Below, piece after piece: positions 34,443 through 45,178 of a stretch of DNA of 64,000 bases. A program made the position numbers and the translations under genes. Numbering within the stretch: the stretch's first letter is position 1; every line of letters begins with the position of its first letter. The DNA lies in assembly GCA_030998225.1 (NCBI GenBank), contig JAPYXD010000701.1, positions 13,438,501 to 13,502,500 of the forward strand, in the 5' to 3' direction. Source of the DNA: Diplolepis rosae. Taxonomy: Eukaryota; Arthropoda; Insecta; Hymenoptera; Diplolepididae. The notes under the pieces were generated by a model. The model searched no databases, was not told the DNA's origin, and saw only the letters and a list, made by a program, of their open reading frames with translations.

Positions 34443-35845
34443 ATCTGCCCGCTTCGCGCGCAGCTCGCTTCGTTCGCAAGTTTGAGCGCGCCTAGGGCGC
34501 GCGATTCGATCGTCGCGCTTCACGCTCCGTTCTTTCTGGACCTCGCGCTTCGCGCTCGGTCTTGTGCTCTTCGCATACGTTTAAGTTTATTTCTTATAAT
34601 TTGATACTGAAGCTCAAACCAATTTAATGATATTAAAGATGATGTAAATTAGTCATTTTCTCAAATTCACTAAGTTTCTTTTTCAGTTTAAGTGAAACAG
34701 GAAATTCAATTTACTTAAGGCTCTATCGGCCTTAAGGAACACATTCTCATCATGACACTCGCGCTTCGCGCTCGATTTTCTGTATGCATTTTTGTAACTT
34801 TTTAATAAATTACATGATTAAATTAATTTATTTTCTTCCAAATCTCTCAAAAAGAAAAAACAATCGTAGACTTTATTTAAGGAAACGATTTTGCAGAACA
34901 ACGCTTATTTCGTATCTCACATATTTTGGTGAAAAAAATCGAATTATTTCAATATTAAAAATAAAAAAATTAAAATATACATCCTGTCGAGAAATTTCTC
35001 GATAAGAATGTGTAGACCTTATTTAGCCAAACAATTTTTCATCTCAAAGTTTTTTTTGTATCTCACATATTTTGTCTAAAAAATGAAGTTTTTGAATTTT
35101 AATCGTATTTTTTGGAATTGAAACGAAAAATATATGTTTTATCAGAAACTGTGTCAGACAAAACTTGTAGATCTTTTTGAAACTAACAACTTTGTATTCT
35201 TACGTTTTTTTCTTATTTTACATATTATTGTTAAAAAATTGAATTTTGGATTTTCAATAGTTTTTTTTTTAATTAAAAAGAAAAATATGCATCTTATGAA
35301 AAAATGTTACAATTCAAATTTGTAGGTCTTTATTTATTCAATAATATTGCATCATAACGTTTTTTCGTATCTCGTATAATTTAACTGGAAAATGGAATTT
35401 TGATATTGACTTTTTTCGAATTTGAATATGCTGTAACATTTCTAATTTTGATTTAATCAAAAAATGTTATCAGGATAATTTGTAGAGATTTATGAGCACT
35501 ATCAAAAACCAGTATTGAAATTTTTGATTTTTTCAAAAAATTATTTTCAAAAACACAAAAGTAGTGCTCCATCCCTCAATTTTGATTGGATGTGGCTGAT
35601 TAACGAACTTTTCCTTACTTTTTCGGCTCCGATAAAGTGTACCAAAGCTCAATTCAATCTGATAATTCTATCGAGAGTTATGCCGCACACGACCTACTAC
35701 AGACAGACAGACAGACAGACACTTTTGTAAAAACCATTTTTTCTGACTCAGGGGGTCTCAAAACGTAAAGATTTGATGAAAATTTCGAAAGTCATTTTTC
35801 ACATAAAACCAATACCTTCTCATCCATGATGAGAATGTAAAAAAA
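34443..35845 (+). repeat. R1 repeat, reference full copy (1.4 kb)
   Basis: Order of parts: (1) a GC-rich block at 34443-34575 in which short palindromes (CTCGCGCTTCGCGCTCG, GCGCGCCTAGGGCGCGC) repeat every 25-40 bp; (2) a linker with TTAAGGCTCTATCGGCCTTA and another CGCGCTTCGCGCTCG at 34758; (3) four degenerate units with the TATCTCACATATT landmark at 34913, 35059, 35213 and 35368, i.e. 146-155 bp apart; (4) a terminal module with CAGACAGACAGACAGACA, TCTGACTCAGGGGGTCTC and a closing hairpin CTTCTCATCCATGATGAGAA. There is no TIR and no evident target duplication, and the only frame (71 codons at 35515-35730) has no recognised domain. The superfamily is unknown to me. Confidence 0.88.
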
Positions 35846-38654
35846 ATGTTTAATAAACACTTAAAAAATAAAAATTCTATTTTTAACAATTGAAGATAGA
35901 ACAATGTTTGACGACTTAAAATGTGCAGTTATGTAACACTATTAATGTTTTATTAATAAAATGTTGATATAACAAATTTTTTGAAAGAAATGAAATGTCA
36001 TTTTCTACCAGAAACATAACTTTCATAAATAGTTTTTGTGTTGTATCTTGTGAAAAATTTCTTATATATTCTTGATAATTCTGATTCTGATAGCTTTTCA
36101 TTTATATTCATTTTCTCCCAGTGTTTAAATATTCTTTTGCTGCGCCATTTAAATCCATAAAAGGCACTAATAATATTATTTCAAGTCTTAAAATCATAGA
36201 AAAACGTTTTTATCGAGAAACCTGATTTTTGCACGCCAATTATCTCGATAAAAAAATAATTTTGATCGATACGTATTTTTCTAAGAAATTCATTATTGTC
36301 CCTTCAAAAATGTATTGCAATTAATTTTGATTTTATGTTTCCTGTTAATATAGTTATTTCGAGGAGTCGATCCTTCTTGAACGTTTAATAGGCTGTCAAA
36401 ATGATTACCAATCCTACATATATAGAGGGGTAATTGAATTACTCGCGCTGAAAGCTAGATGCTTTTCATTTCTGATGCACTAAAATTAAGGTAGTTCTCA
36501 CAGAACTACAGTTTAGATGAAGAAAGATTATTTCTTTTAGAAATTTTGAAAATACAAACATTCTTTTTTCTAGAACCTCCCCTCATTTTTGCGAAATTCA
36601 TATTTAGTGATAAGGAAAAAATTCAAGTGAAAAATCAAAATTTTTAAATGAATAATTTTTTGTAATCAATATTTATTTATAAAAAATCAGCTTTTCTCTT
36701 TTATACAATATCATATAATATATTACAATTCTTGAAAGTATAATTGGATATTTTTTTCCATGAACCTGTTTTTCTGCGAGGCAATTATTGATAATTATTC
36801 ATTATGATTTGTCTCCGAGAAAAATTGCAATCGTATTTAATAAATCTCTTGATGGTATATTGATTAAAATTTCACTCACATTGAATAATGATTGTTCTTA
36901 TTCATGATCTCGTGTTCCAAGTATTAGAAAATCTACTTGAAAAAACAAAAATTTGTATTTTCTGGTGTGTTTGGCACTACTAAAAATTTGTATTATTGAT
37001 AGGATTAAAAGAATGAATTGTATATTTTGATTTTATTATTATTATTTCATGCTATTAAATTTTTTCTTTAAGTGTATCTAATTAACATTCGTAAGACAGA
37101 ATCAACTATTGGAATAGTAATAAGAACTTATGACTCGTGTTGCTAATTATTATTAACACCGATTCTTATTGTTAAGCTATTAGATAAAATGGATTCTTTG
37201 CAGAACTAATTTGGAAAATGAAAAGAAAGAGCTCGAGAAAATACAATAGAGGATACACAGTGGTCGTACGTTAGATTTTACTGTAATTGAACTTTTAATC
37301 ACATTAAAGTCAGACGTACAACCTCTGTTCGGTTTTACCGTATTTTGAGGTTTGAACACATAATTTTCTAAAAATGTAGTACACCTAAAACAAGATTTTT
37401 TAGGATAAAATTGTCGTATTCATTTAATCGTCCTTCCTTAGAATGGACAAAGAATTCTTTGTTGATAGTATTTATTTATCGTTTAAAACAAATATTTATA
37501 TTTCATTGAACAATAAATTAATTAGTTTCATTCGATTTTATAAGTAATGACTTTTTACTCGAGTAAACAAATATTTTTTCTAAATAAGGATTTTTAAATA
37601 GAAAAATATACTTTTTTCAAATCATTAAATAGAACTGCATTTCGACGAACAAAATCAATTACTTCATCATTTTGTTTTATCTATTCCAAAAATAAATATT
37701 GAATTTAAAGTAACATTATATTTCTTTTGAAAACGATATTTTCCCTCTTTAAAATGAAATATTTTTCATAGCAAGAAATTATGCTTTTAAAATAGAGAAT
37801 TATAAATTAATTCTGTTAAAATTTCTTCGGTTGAAAAAAATAATTATTTTAATTATATTTTCTTGGATGTATTCGTAAACATCATTTGTTTGATTCAAAT
37901 AATGTTTTTTGAAATGAGTATTTTTTTGGTATACTAATAAGAATAGTAAGAAAAAGAAAGTAAATAGTAAATCTAATCATTTATAAGGAAGTAAGAATCA
38001 ACTCCTAAATTGTCAAGTAACAGAAAGGCTTTCTTAAGTCTTTGAAAATTAATGTAGTCAATTAAAAATTGTTACCATATCCATTTTGTTGTTTTTTTCT
38101 TTGTTTCTATTTCTTACCCGTTCAAAAAAATTAGTCGATATAATTGGACTCTTATACACTTTTGGGGCCATAAAACAAAGGTTTAACTACTTTTTTATTG
38201 TAAAGGGGGAATTCTATCATAGATCGCATAAAACTCTCACTGTATACTCACATTTATATCATTGATTTATCTCAAATGATATGTCAGTTTTAGAGTTGTA
38301 TCTCTTAGATATATACACCAAAAAAATAACAAACCTAACTAATTTTGCTTCTAAAATAAGGGGTTGCCACTATTTTGACGTATAAAGATTTCATGACTTT
38401 TCCAGGTTTTCCAGGTCTAGAATTTTCATCTTTTCGAATTTTTTTAGGATTTTCTGTATAAACAGATTGTTCATAAAATTTGAAATATTTATAAATTAAA
38501 TATATTTTTATTGAGGAATAAAATTATAATCAAATATTTTTGAAAATTTTTAAACGGTATTTTCAAACAGTATAAACAATGGAACCCATATAATTTTACT
38601 GATTTTTATAATTTTCCAGAAATTAAAATCTACTCTTGATATTTGCAATATTGA
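35846..38654. other. 2.8 kb AT-rich DNA, nothing recognised
   Basis: This is the longest stretch without a repeat or gene signal in the window. Only short frames without motifs are present. Confidence 0.45.
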
Positions 38655-40640
38655 TTAGTGATAGTACTCAAAAATTTCTATCAATTATATTTATAACATT
38701 TTTCGATTAAACTAAAATTAGGAAAGTTACAATATGCTAAAATTTGAAAAAAGTCAATATCAAAATTCCATTTACCAGTTGGGTGAGTATGCGGGTCTAA
38801 AAATATAAAGAAATCGATTTTTTTCATTCTTATTACATATGAGAAGGTATTATATTTGTGTGGAATTTGACCCTCATTTAAAAATTTTTTTTTTATTGTG
38901 CAAAATTTTAGAAATATTCTTTTAAAATTTCAAGTCGATTCAAGAAAAACTCATTGAGCTGGAGACGTTTGAGTCTCCGCCCATTCGACTCATAATTATG
39001 TTTACATTATTCGATATTATGTTCACATAGTATTGTAAACATTGAATGTATTTTCTCATAGAAATGTGAATTTCATGTACACTTTTCTTGCTCCAGCAGC
39101 AGGTAATTTACTTTACGGCATTGAAATCGACCATTCAATGTGAGTTGAAAAAAAGTTCTTTCCCACTTTTATTTAAAAAGTAAACTTTAAACGCGTTTTT
39201 CTCAAAACTGTATTTTTGAAATCGGTAGGCAAGATATCTCGAAGACCATTTAACAGACTCTTTTCAATTTTTATACACAACTTGAAGATACAGTAAACTA
39301 GTTATTGAAGAGAGGAGTTATTTATTTATTATTTATTAATTATTTTCAAAACCCTCTTTTAAATCTCAAGAAAAAAGCTTATATTAACAATATCTTTTTA
39401 GCTTTTTTATTTCAGACGAAGCAGTCATCCAAAAAATCGCAAAAAATTTTACGAAATATTCTTTGAATATTACTCAATATCGTACAAAAGTTCTTAATAC
39501 ATTTATTTTTTATATACCCTGTAAAAAAATTATTAAAATACTCCGCAAAATATACGAGATATGAAAATAACGTAATAGTATGAAGTTGTCTATTACAAAA
39601 AGATCTACAAATGTGAATCGGGATATTTTTTTTATGAGATATTTATTTTTATTTCAAATTTAAATGAATTATTTTGAAATTAAAAAATTCAATTTTACAA
39701 CCAGAATATGTTTAATACGAAAAAAAAATGTAAGCATGAAAAATTGTTTATTTGAATAAGATCTACAAATTTTGTCTTATACAATTTATGATAAAATGTG
39801 TATTTTTACATTCTCATCATATGAGAAGGTACTTATTGGTTTTTTGTGAAAAATCACTTTCGGAATTTTCATCAAATCTTTACGTTCTGAGACTCTCTGA
39901 CTCAGATAATACTCGATAGAATTATCGGATTGGATTGAAAATTGGCACAGGTTTTGAGGGCCCAAAAAGAAAGGATGAGTTCGTTAACCAGTCATTTATG
40001 ACTTATGGTTCAGGTTTTATCCATAAAAAACGTTTTTATAAGAATACAAAATTTCATTTTCTCGCCAAAATATACGAGATACTGCGAAAATATTCAAAAA
40101 CAAAATTCTTTATTTCAAAGAGATCTACAAATTTGCCCGTGACTGTTTTTTAATCGAAGTTATATTTTTCGTTTCTTAATGAAAAATATTATTAAAAATA
40201 AAAACTTTTGCTTTCCAAAAAACTATAAAAGAAATGAAAACAATTTTTACGACAAAATTGTTCATCTTAAGAAGATATATACACATTTACTTCGGAGCAC
40301 TTTTTGATCGGACACATAGTTTTCGATTTAATTGTAAAAAACGTTATCAAAAATGGAAAATTCTATTCTGCACCAAATCTATGCGAGATACGAAAAAAAG
40401 TTATGATACAAAATTGTTTACTACAAAAAGATCTACCAGTTTAAATTGCAACATTCTTTTATAAGATGTATATTTTTCATTCTAATTTATTGAAAATCGA
40501 AAATTCAATATTTTAACCATAGTTGTAGTTTCAATTTAAAAAGATACGATTAAAATCAAAAAGTTCCATTTTTTACACAAATAATTTGAAATACGAAAAA
40601 ACATTGAGATTTTATTAGGAAATTTTTTGACAAGATATGC
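38655..40640 (-). repeat. Three inverted partial R1 copies in a row
   Basis: Minus-strand R1 sequence is seen as a terminal-module piece (38655-38790), then two copies that each open with their own end hairpin: CATTCTTATTACATATGAGA near 38825 and ACATTCTCATCATATGAGAA near 39808. Each is followed by decayed 150-bp units (CAAAATATACGAGATA at 39547 and 40066). The GC module is missing from all. Confidence 0.65.
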
Positions 40641-40689
40641 TAGGATGTTTGATATTGACGTGATAAAATGAACAATAATCTATTTTTTT

Positions 40690-41331
40690 TGGCAAAAATC
40701 GGTTTTATTCCTCAATGTACTCTCCTTTTAGCTCCATACAACGAGTCCAACGATCTTTCAACTTTTCTATGCCTTCCAAATAATACGATTTGTCAAACCC
40801 TCCAAAATACCTTTCTCTTTCCCATTCAACTTCTTCGTCTGACTCAAAACGCCTACCACACAACCATCTCTTGAGGTTTGGGAACAGATAATAGTCGCTG
40901 GGGGGCCAGGTCTGGAGAATGCGGTTTATGAGGAAGCGATTCGAAACCTAATTCATACTTTTTTGCCTGTGCAATGTTCGATGTGTGAAATGGTGCATTG
41001 TCATCATGAAAAAGGATTTTTTTCTTCTTCAGATGTGGCCATTTCTTCTTGATTTTGTCAACCAATCAATTTTCACTGAAATAATCAGTGAAATTTGACT
41101 GATTTACAGTAACCTCTTTTTAGCTATTTGAATCAGTCAAATTTCACTGATAATCAGTAGATTTTGACTGATTCAAATTTAGAGAGCATGTGCATCCAAA
41201 GAACACTAGCCATAACTTTCCCAGCCGATTGTTGCATTTTTCGATGCTTTGGTGCACTCTTATCAGGTTTGATCCTTGACATGATTCCGGAGTATAGTGG
41301 TGGATCCATTTTTTATCATGGATTTGAATCG
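40690..41331 (-). pseudogene. mariner transposase, central and C-terminal part, broken
   Basis: On the minus strand 41331-41187 reads ..KMDPPLYSGIMSRIKPDKSA.. and SAGKVMASVLW, the block after the first catalytic Asp of mariner transposases. A MITE fragment then interrupts (41186-41064). From 41065 the frame KKKILFHDDNAPFHTSNIAQ carries the second Asp, followed by SPDLAP with the third Asp. A frameshift lies just after SPDLAP, and the tail (..RRFESDEEVEWERERYFGG.. and RWTRCMELKGEYIEE) continues in another frame to about 40690. It belongs with the N-terminal piece at 43144-43412. Confidence 0.85.
41064..41186. mobile_element. Right-end fragment of the 12484-type MITE inside mariner
   Basis: The last 120 bp of the 12484-12703 MITE is reproduced almost exactly, ending CTGATTCAAATTTAGAGAG. 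Its left half is missing, and some mariner codons are also missing at the junction, so insertion was followed by a deletion. Confidence 0.85.
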
Positions 41332-41402
41332 GCTATAAAAACTAACTTATGGATATTTTTTCAAAAGTATATTTTTTTGTTAGAAAGATTGAACCTTTAC
41401 AT

Positions 41403-41560
41403 TTAAGAATGAAATACAATATCATTCAAGTGACTGCCACGGCTGGCCTTACAGTACCCCATTCGATCAACCCAATTTCTCAGTACAATTTCGCTTGTTT
41501 GGGGTTCAATCCAAAGAATGGCAACTTCGATTTCGTATTTCTCAATCGTCTGTGAGAAAA
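41403..41560 (-). pseudogene. Tc3-like transposase C-terminal fragment
   Basis: The minus frame ends ..VLRNWVDRMGYCKASRG followed by SHLNDIVFH and a stop near 41403. This is the usual C-terminal NWV..R...SRG.H...I.FH pattern of Tc3/IS630-like transposases in insects. It stands about 80 bp inside the left subterminal repeat, as expected for a C-terminus. The upstream part of the protein is cut off by the insertion that begins near 41560. Confidence 0.65.
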
Positions 41561-41570
41561 GTTTTGTGGA

Positions 41571-41643
41571 ACCCCCGTAGCTCAGATGATAGGGCATTCG
41601 ACTGGCAATCGAAAGGTCCTGGGCTCGATACCCAGCGGAGTGG
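41571..41643 (+). repeat. tRNA-Ala-like sequence (tRNA-derived repeat)
   Basis: Seventy-three bases fold as a cloverleaf: D stem GCTC/GGGC, anticodon stem TTCGA/TCGAA with loop CTGGCAA (anticodon GGC, reading Ala GCC codons), a 5-nt variable loop, and T stem CTGGG/CCCAG. Box A (TAGCTCAGATGATAGG) is good. The T loop CTCGATA departs from the usual TTCRANY, and only about 4 of 7 acceptor pairs form. It is followed by AAGCGTTCC and a T run, a possible pol III stop. The same 3' half forms the foldback at 29298-29490, so it is more likely a SINE-type relic than a working tRNA. Confidence 0.6.
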
Positions 41644-41691
41644 AAGCGTTCCTTTTTTCACAGAAAAAATTGTTTAAATACTTATCCTTAA

Positions 41692-41805
41692 GGTATTTTT
41701 CATCCACGAAAATCAGACCTCAGGCAAAAATAGATAATTTTGTTTTCAAGAATAGCAATATTATTATTGAAGGACTATTTTGGAAGAGAAAAGATTAATT
41801 ATCTC
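41692..41805. mobile_element. TTAA-MITE left-end fragment
   Basis: After TTAA (41688-41691), GGTATTTTTCATCCACGAAA and then GACCTCAGGCAAAAATAGAT match the first 110 bp of the 665-bp TTAA-MITE family. The rest is absent. Confidence 0.8.
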
Positions 41806-42651
41806 ATCGCTGAGCATGTATCTAAAAAATTCTATGAATACATTAATTCGGTCATTTTCTATTATTTTGCATGAAAGACATAATTTTAAATTATATTGCA
41901 TAATTTGCGACGCTCTTTGAATTTCGTAATGTCAGAAGTTGTAATATGTCTAAGATTATAAGTTGAAAAAGATAAGTGTCAGTGGTTTTGTAACTGATGA
42001 AACTTATCAACAATTTCATTGTGAATGTTCAAAATAAATTTTTTAACAATCATCGTTCAATTGCATGCAAAGTAAATGTATTTTTTTTAATACGGGCACG
42101 AGAACAACGGGCGCGCGTTCCGCGCTCTCAGTAAAACGTTTTTATCTCATCAAGTATTGCTTCAACCAACATCACTTTTTCCCAAAAACTTTTTCAAACG
42201 ATCCTCACCAACTCCTCCGCTAGAAGTGTTTCCTAGCTTCAATAGGAAAAAACTTCCTCGTATGTCGAAAGAAAATTGATTGATTTCCGACCGCTGCTGA
42301 TAAATTAATAAATAATAATAATAATATCATATTTTTCGAAAATTCTATGATTTCGGTGCCGCGTATAGCGTCATGGGAATTCACAAACCAAATTTCAACA
42401 AAATCGATTGAATATTAGTTGAGTTTCAGCAATTTTAGTTCCAAACGGCATTGATTTTCGAAGGTATGAAAAAACCTATTGTTTATTTTACAGTGAATAA
42501 AGAAATTATCAGGGAAGAAAATTAATATAACAAAAAAGATGCGCTTTATTGAGCTGAACATCACAGTATTTTTTTTTAACGTTTTTTTGAAAAAAAAAAT
42601 TTTCGCCTCGGTTTGGAAAGTGGACAATACTTCTACCCGTTTTCGAGCGGA
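41806..42651. other. Unassigned DNA within the nested composite
   Basis: There is a GC-richer word cluster near 42100 (GGGCGCGCGTTCCGCGC) and an AAT microsatellite near 42310-42325. No gene or element end was resolved. Confidence 0.35.
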
Positions 42652-43040
42652 GAGGCCCTTATTTGATCGGTGTGCTCAATTGACATCAGAATTTCGGCTG
42701 ATTATTCGTTTTTCGAATACGGTGCGCAAAAGATCGATTGTTACGTTGGCTGTGTGGCAAGTGGACCCATCCTGTTGAAACCAAATGTCGTCCATGCCAT
42801 CCTCTTCAATTTTTGGAAACAAAAATTCCTCGAGCATGGCACGGTAACGCTCGCCATTGACCGTAACGGCAGCTCTTTGCTCATTTTGGAAGAAAAACGG
42901 CCCAATAATGCCACCGTATCAAAATCCGCATCAAACAGTCACTCGTTTTGGGTGCATCGGCTTCTCAATTATGGCTTTTGGATTTTCTGGGCCCCAAATG
43001 CGACAATTTTGCTTATTGACCTTATTGACCTTTTGCCCAA
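42652..43040 (-). pseudogene. Tc3-like transposase catalytic fragment
   Basis: On the minus strand: VNKQNCRIWGPENPKAIIEK, then MHPKRVTV*CGF*YGGIIGP with two stops at Trp-type positions, and further on WFQQDGSTCHTANVTIDLL with the second catalytic Asp, then RIISRNSDVN and a stop. This matches the core of the insect Tc3/IS630-like transposases. The N-terminal DNA-binding part, the first Asp and the third acidic residue are not present. Plus-strand frames over this stretch are shadows. Confidence 0.85.
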
Positions 43041-43143
43041 ACAATCGAAAATGTACTGAAAAATACCATACTTTTAAAAAAATATCCATAAGTTTTTTTT
43101 TATAGCTGATTCAAATTCCAAATGTTAGATGGCTCACCCTGTA

Positions 43144-43412
43144 CAAATGTGTATGCAAAATATTGACCAGACGCTCAGTTGAGATGGATACGGTCTCAGC
43201 TATCTCATGCACTTTCACTTCCAGGTCATTCAAAACAATATCATGGATTTTATTAATCATTTCTATTGTAGTGATCTTATTTGTACCACCTGGACTTGGT
43301 ATTGTTGCTGTGCTCGTACGACCACTTCTGAACAATTCCATAAAACGGAGCAGAGTCCGAATAATATTTATCGAGCTTGGCCTTCATTTTTTATAAGGTT
43401 TTCCCATGCAAA
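43144..43412 (-). pseudogene. mariner transposase N-terminal fragment
   Basis: The minus-strand reading begins near 43412 (..KAKLDKYYSDSAPFYGIVQK), shifts frame, and continues RSGRTST .. KITTIEMINKIHDIVLND, then KVHEIAETVSISTERLVNIL, the HTH region of mariner transposases. It breaks at HTHLY exactly where the TA of the nested Tc3-like element lies (43142-43143). Its other half is at 40690-41331; about 45 residues between them are missing. Confidence 0.85.
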
Positions 43413-43647
43413 AAGTAGTGTTCAATTAACACACGAAATTAAATTTTTTCCATCTTTGCAAAACATTCGGAGATTGATTGCTTTCAGACACTGGAACTTG
43501 TAAACTAATGAATGGATTTGCCTCAAATTTTAAGAAAAGGGGTTTGAAGGATGGAACTTGTCAGCAATGACAGCCGTTTGTTATTAGTGTCGACCTCTCA
43601 TAGAAATATCACGTCAATATCAAACACCCTAGTATATTCTATGATTT

Positions 43648-43739
43648 GATTTTAAAAACGCTATTGAAAATCACGAATTTCATTTTTCAACCAAAATATG
43701 TGAGGTACAAAATAAGCGTTAAAATGCAAAATCGTTTGC
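43648..43739 (-). repeat. R1 single-unit fragment
   Basis: AAATATGTGAGGTACAAAATAAGCG and neighbours match one R1 tandem unit. The fragment is cut by the TTAA-MITE that follows. Confidence 0.6.
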
Positions 43740-43743
43740 TTAA

Positions 43744-44409
43744 GATAGTTCTTTCACGTAAATCAGACCTCAGGCAAAAATAGATAATTTTGCTTTCATG
43801 AATAGCAATATTATTATTGAGGGGCTAATTTGAAAGATAAAAGATTATTTTACATGAAAAAAATTTGAAACACAGTAAAATAATTTTATTAATAAATTTT
43901 ATTTTTGCCCCAATTTTTTTTTATTATCGCTTCTTACCAAATTTTTAAAAATCATGCGATTTTAATAAATCACGGTTCATTTTTTTAGGAAAATGATTTT
44001 CTACAATTCGACAGTTTCCTATTTTTGAAATTGAATTAATTATTATCAAATACAGCAATTTGTTTATAAAAATTTTGTTTTGAAAAATTGTTTTTCTATA
44101 ATTCCAGCCATTAAAGAACTCATTTTCAAAAATTGCAAACGGTCAAGTTGTAGAGAATCTTTTTCCTAAAAAAATGAACCGTGATTTATTAGAATCGCAT
44201 CATTTTTTAAAATTTGGCTCGAAGCGATAAAAAAATAAGTTTGGACAAAAATAAAATTTATTAATAAAATTATTTTTTTGTGTTTCAAATTTATTTCATG
44301 AAAAATAATCTTTTCTCTTTCAAAATAGCCTTTCAATAATAATATTGCTATTCTTGACAGCAAAATTATCTATATTTGCCTGAGGTCTAATTTTCGTGAA
44401 CGAACTACC
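43744..44409. mobile_element. TTAA-flanked palindromic MITE, complete (666 bp)
   Basis: GATAGTTCTTTCACGTAAAT at the left and GGTAGTTCGTTCACGAAAAT (inverse of the right end) lie between TTAA at 43740-43743 and 44410-44413. The arms are imperfect inverses along almost the entire length, each containing CAAAAATAGATAATTTTGC. It belongs to the same family as 53458-54122. Superfamilies that use TTAA are piggyBac, Kolobok and Sola3; the GG start does not fit the CCC start of piggyBac. Confidence 0.9.
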
Positions 44410-44466
44410 TTAAATACAGTCAACGATTTTTTTGTCTTATTGAGATATTTGGAGGAAAATAAATTA

Positions 44467-44624
44467 CAGTCAAGATTCGTTTATTGCAAGACTTCGAAAC
44501 GAGCAAGGCTCGTTTATTGCAAGACGACAGGGGAAATACGCAAATATATACGGCAAAGGTGGGGGTTAGGGGAATGTTCCTGGCCTTGCAATAGACGAGT
44601 CTTGCAATAAACGAGTCTTGACTT
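44467..44624. mobile_element. 158-bp pogo-like MITE
   Basis: CAGTCAAGATTCGTTTATTG pairs with the inverse right end AAGTCAAGACTCGTTTATTG; TA lies on both sides (44465-44466, 44625-44626). 'TCGTTTATTGCAAGAC' is stated twice in the left arm and once in inverse on the right. The element is clean and small with no coding capacity. The pogo link rests on the end motif and TA. Confidence 0.85.
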
Positions 44625-44899
44625 TATTTCAATCTTGTGATTTGTTAGAAGGTTACAGGAATCTATACTGAAATTCGAACGCGATGCGTAAATATTATGA
44701 TAAAAATGTATTTCTTAACCTTTTTACCCGCAACAAAAGTAAAGCCAAAATTTAAGATGAGTGTTATCGATCCGCTTTCCTCTGTTCGCAAACAATTGAT
44801 TAGCGCTTAGGTTATAATTATAGTAACCATATTTTTGTACTCCATAAAAATATTAATTGTATTGTTGAATTAAAAATACGTTCATGGAAAAATATTAAA

Positions 44900-45061
44900 C
44901 ATAAATATTTTATTTCTTAAAGTAATGTCACCAAAGTTATTTTCGATGCAAAAGTCTTGGCCTCAAATGCTGAAGATTGCGCGCGCTTATGTTCCCACTT
45001 TCGGCACGCCGCTCCGTTCCACACGAAGAACTCCGCGGCGAGGCCCGCCGTAGCGAAAGGG
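44900..45061. mobile_element. piggyBac-like right end
   Basis: The GC-rich block ends CCCGCCGTAGCGAAAGGG followed by TTAA (45062-45065). Its inverse starts CCCTTTCGCTACGGCGGG, a piggyBac-type terminus. The TTAA coincides with the CCTTAA in the R1 linker that follows, so it inserted into R1. No left end was found; the start coordinate is approximate. Confidence 0.55.
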
Positions 45062-45065
45062 TTAA

Positions 45066-45178
45066 GACTGATAGAGCCTTAAGTAAATTGAATTTCCTTT
45101 TCTATTTTAAATCAAAAACAAATTTAGTAACTTTGAGAAAATGTAATTCACATCTACAATATTATAAAATTGACTTGA
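45066..45178 (-). repeat. R1 linker fragment
   Basis: ACTGATAGAGCCTTAAGTAA to ACATCTACAATATTATAAAA matches the inverted R1 linker at 4600-4690. It is bounded by the piggyBac-like end and the TTAA-MITE fragment. Confidence 0.75.

Larger units (their letters stand above)
41318..43141 (-). mobile_element. Tc3/IS630-like element nested in the mariner
   Basis: The right end CAGGGTGAGCCATCTAACAT (inverse of 43122-43141) is followed by TA at 43142-43143. Subterminal AATCAGCTATAAAAA .. AACTTATGGATATTTTTT is matched at the left by AATCGGCTATAAAAA .. AACTTATGGATATTTTTT (41329-41365), where the outermost 20 bp are lost. Transposase fragments of one minus-strand gene sit at 42652-43040 and 41403-41560. 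The gap between them holds a tRNA-like sequence, a TTAA-MITE end and unassigned DNA. Confidence 0.75.
40643..43629 (-). mobile_element. mariner element split by nested insertions
   Basis: GGATGTTTGATATTGACGTG (40643) pairs with the inverse right end GGGTGTTTGATATTGACGTG (ending 43629); TA flanks both (40641-40642, 43630-43631). N-terminal transposase sequence is near the right end and C-terminal sequence near the left end, as expected for one minus-strand gene. Between them lie a Tc3-like element, a tRNA-like sequence and MITE fragments. Present length is 2,987 bp against about 1.3 kb for an empty mariner. Confidence 0.88.

Noticed and set aside
34443..35845. R1 as a Helitron
   Set aside because: The 3' hairpin fits, but no CTRR end, no 5' TC and no AT insertion site could be shown, and no Rep-helicase relic was found.
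42539..43105. Plus-strand frames of 79-129 codons
   Set aside because: They are antisense shadows of the Tc3-like transposase fragment, which reads well on the minus strand.
44716..44740. Left end for the piggyBac-like right end at 45061
   Set aside because: TTAACCTTTTTACCC is only weakly similar, and the sequence to its left is not the R1 sequence expected if this were the other side of the insertion.
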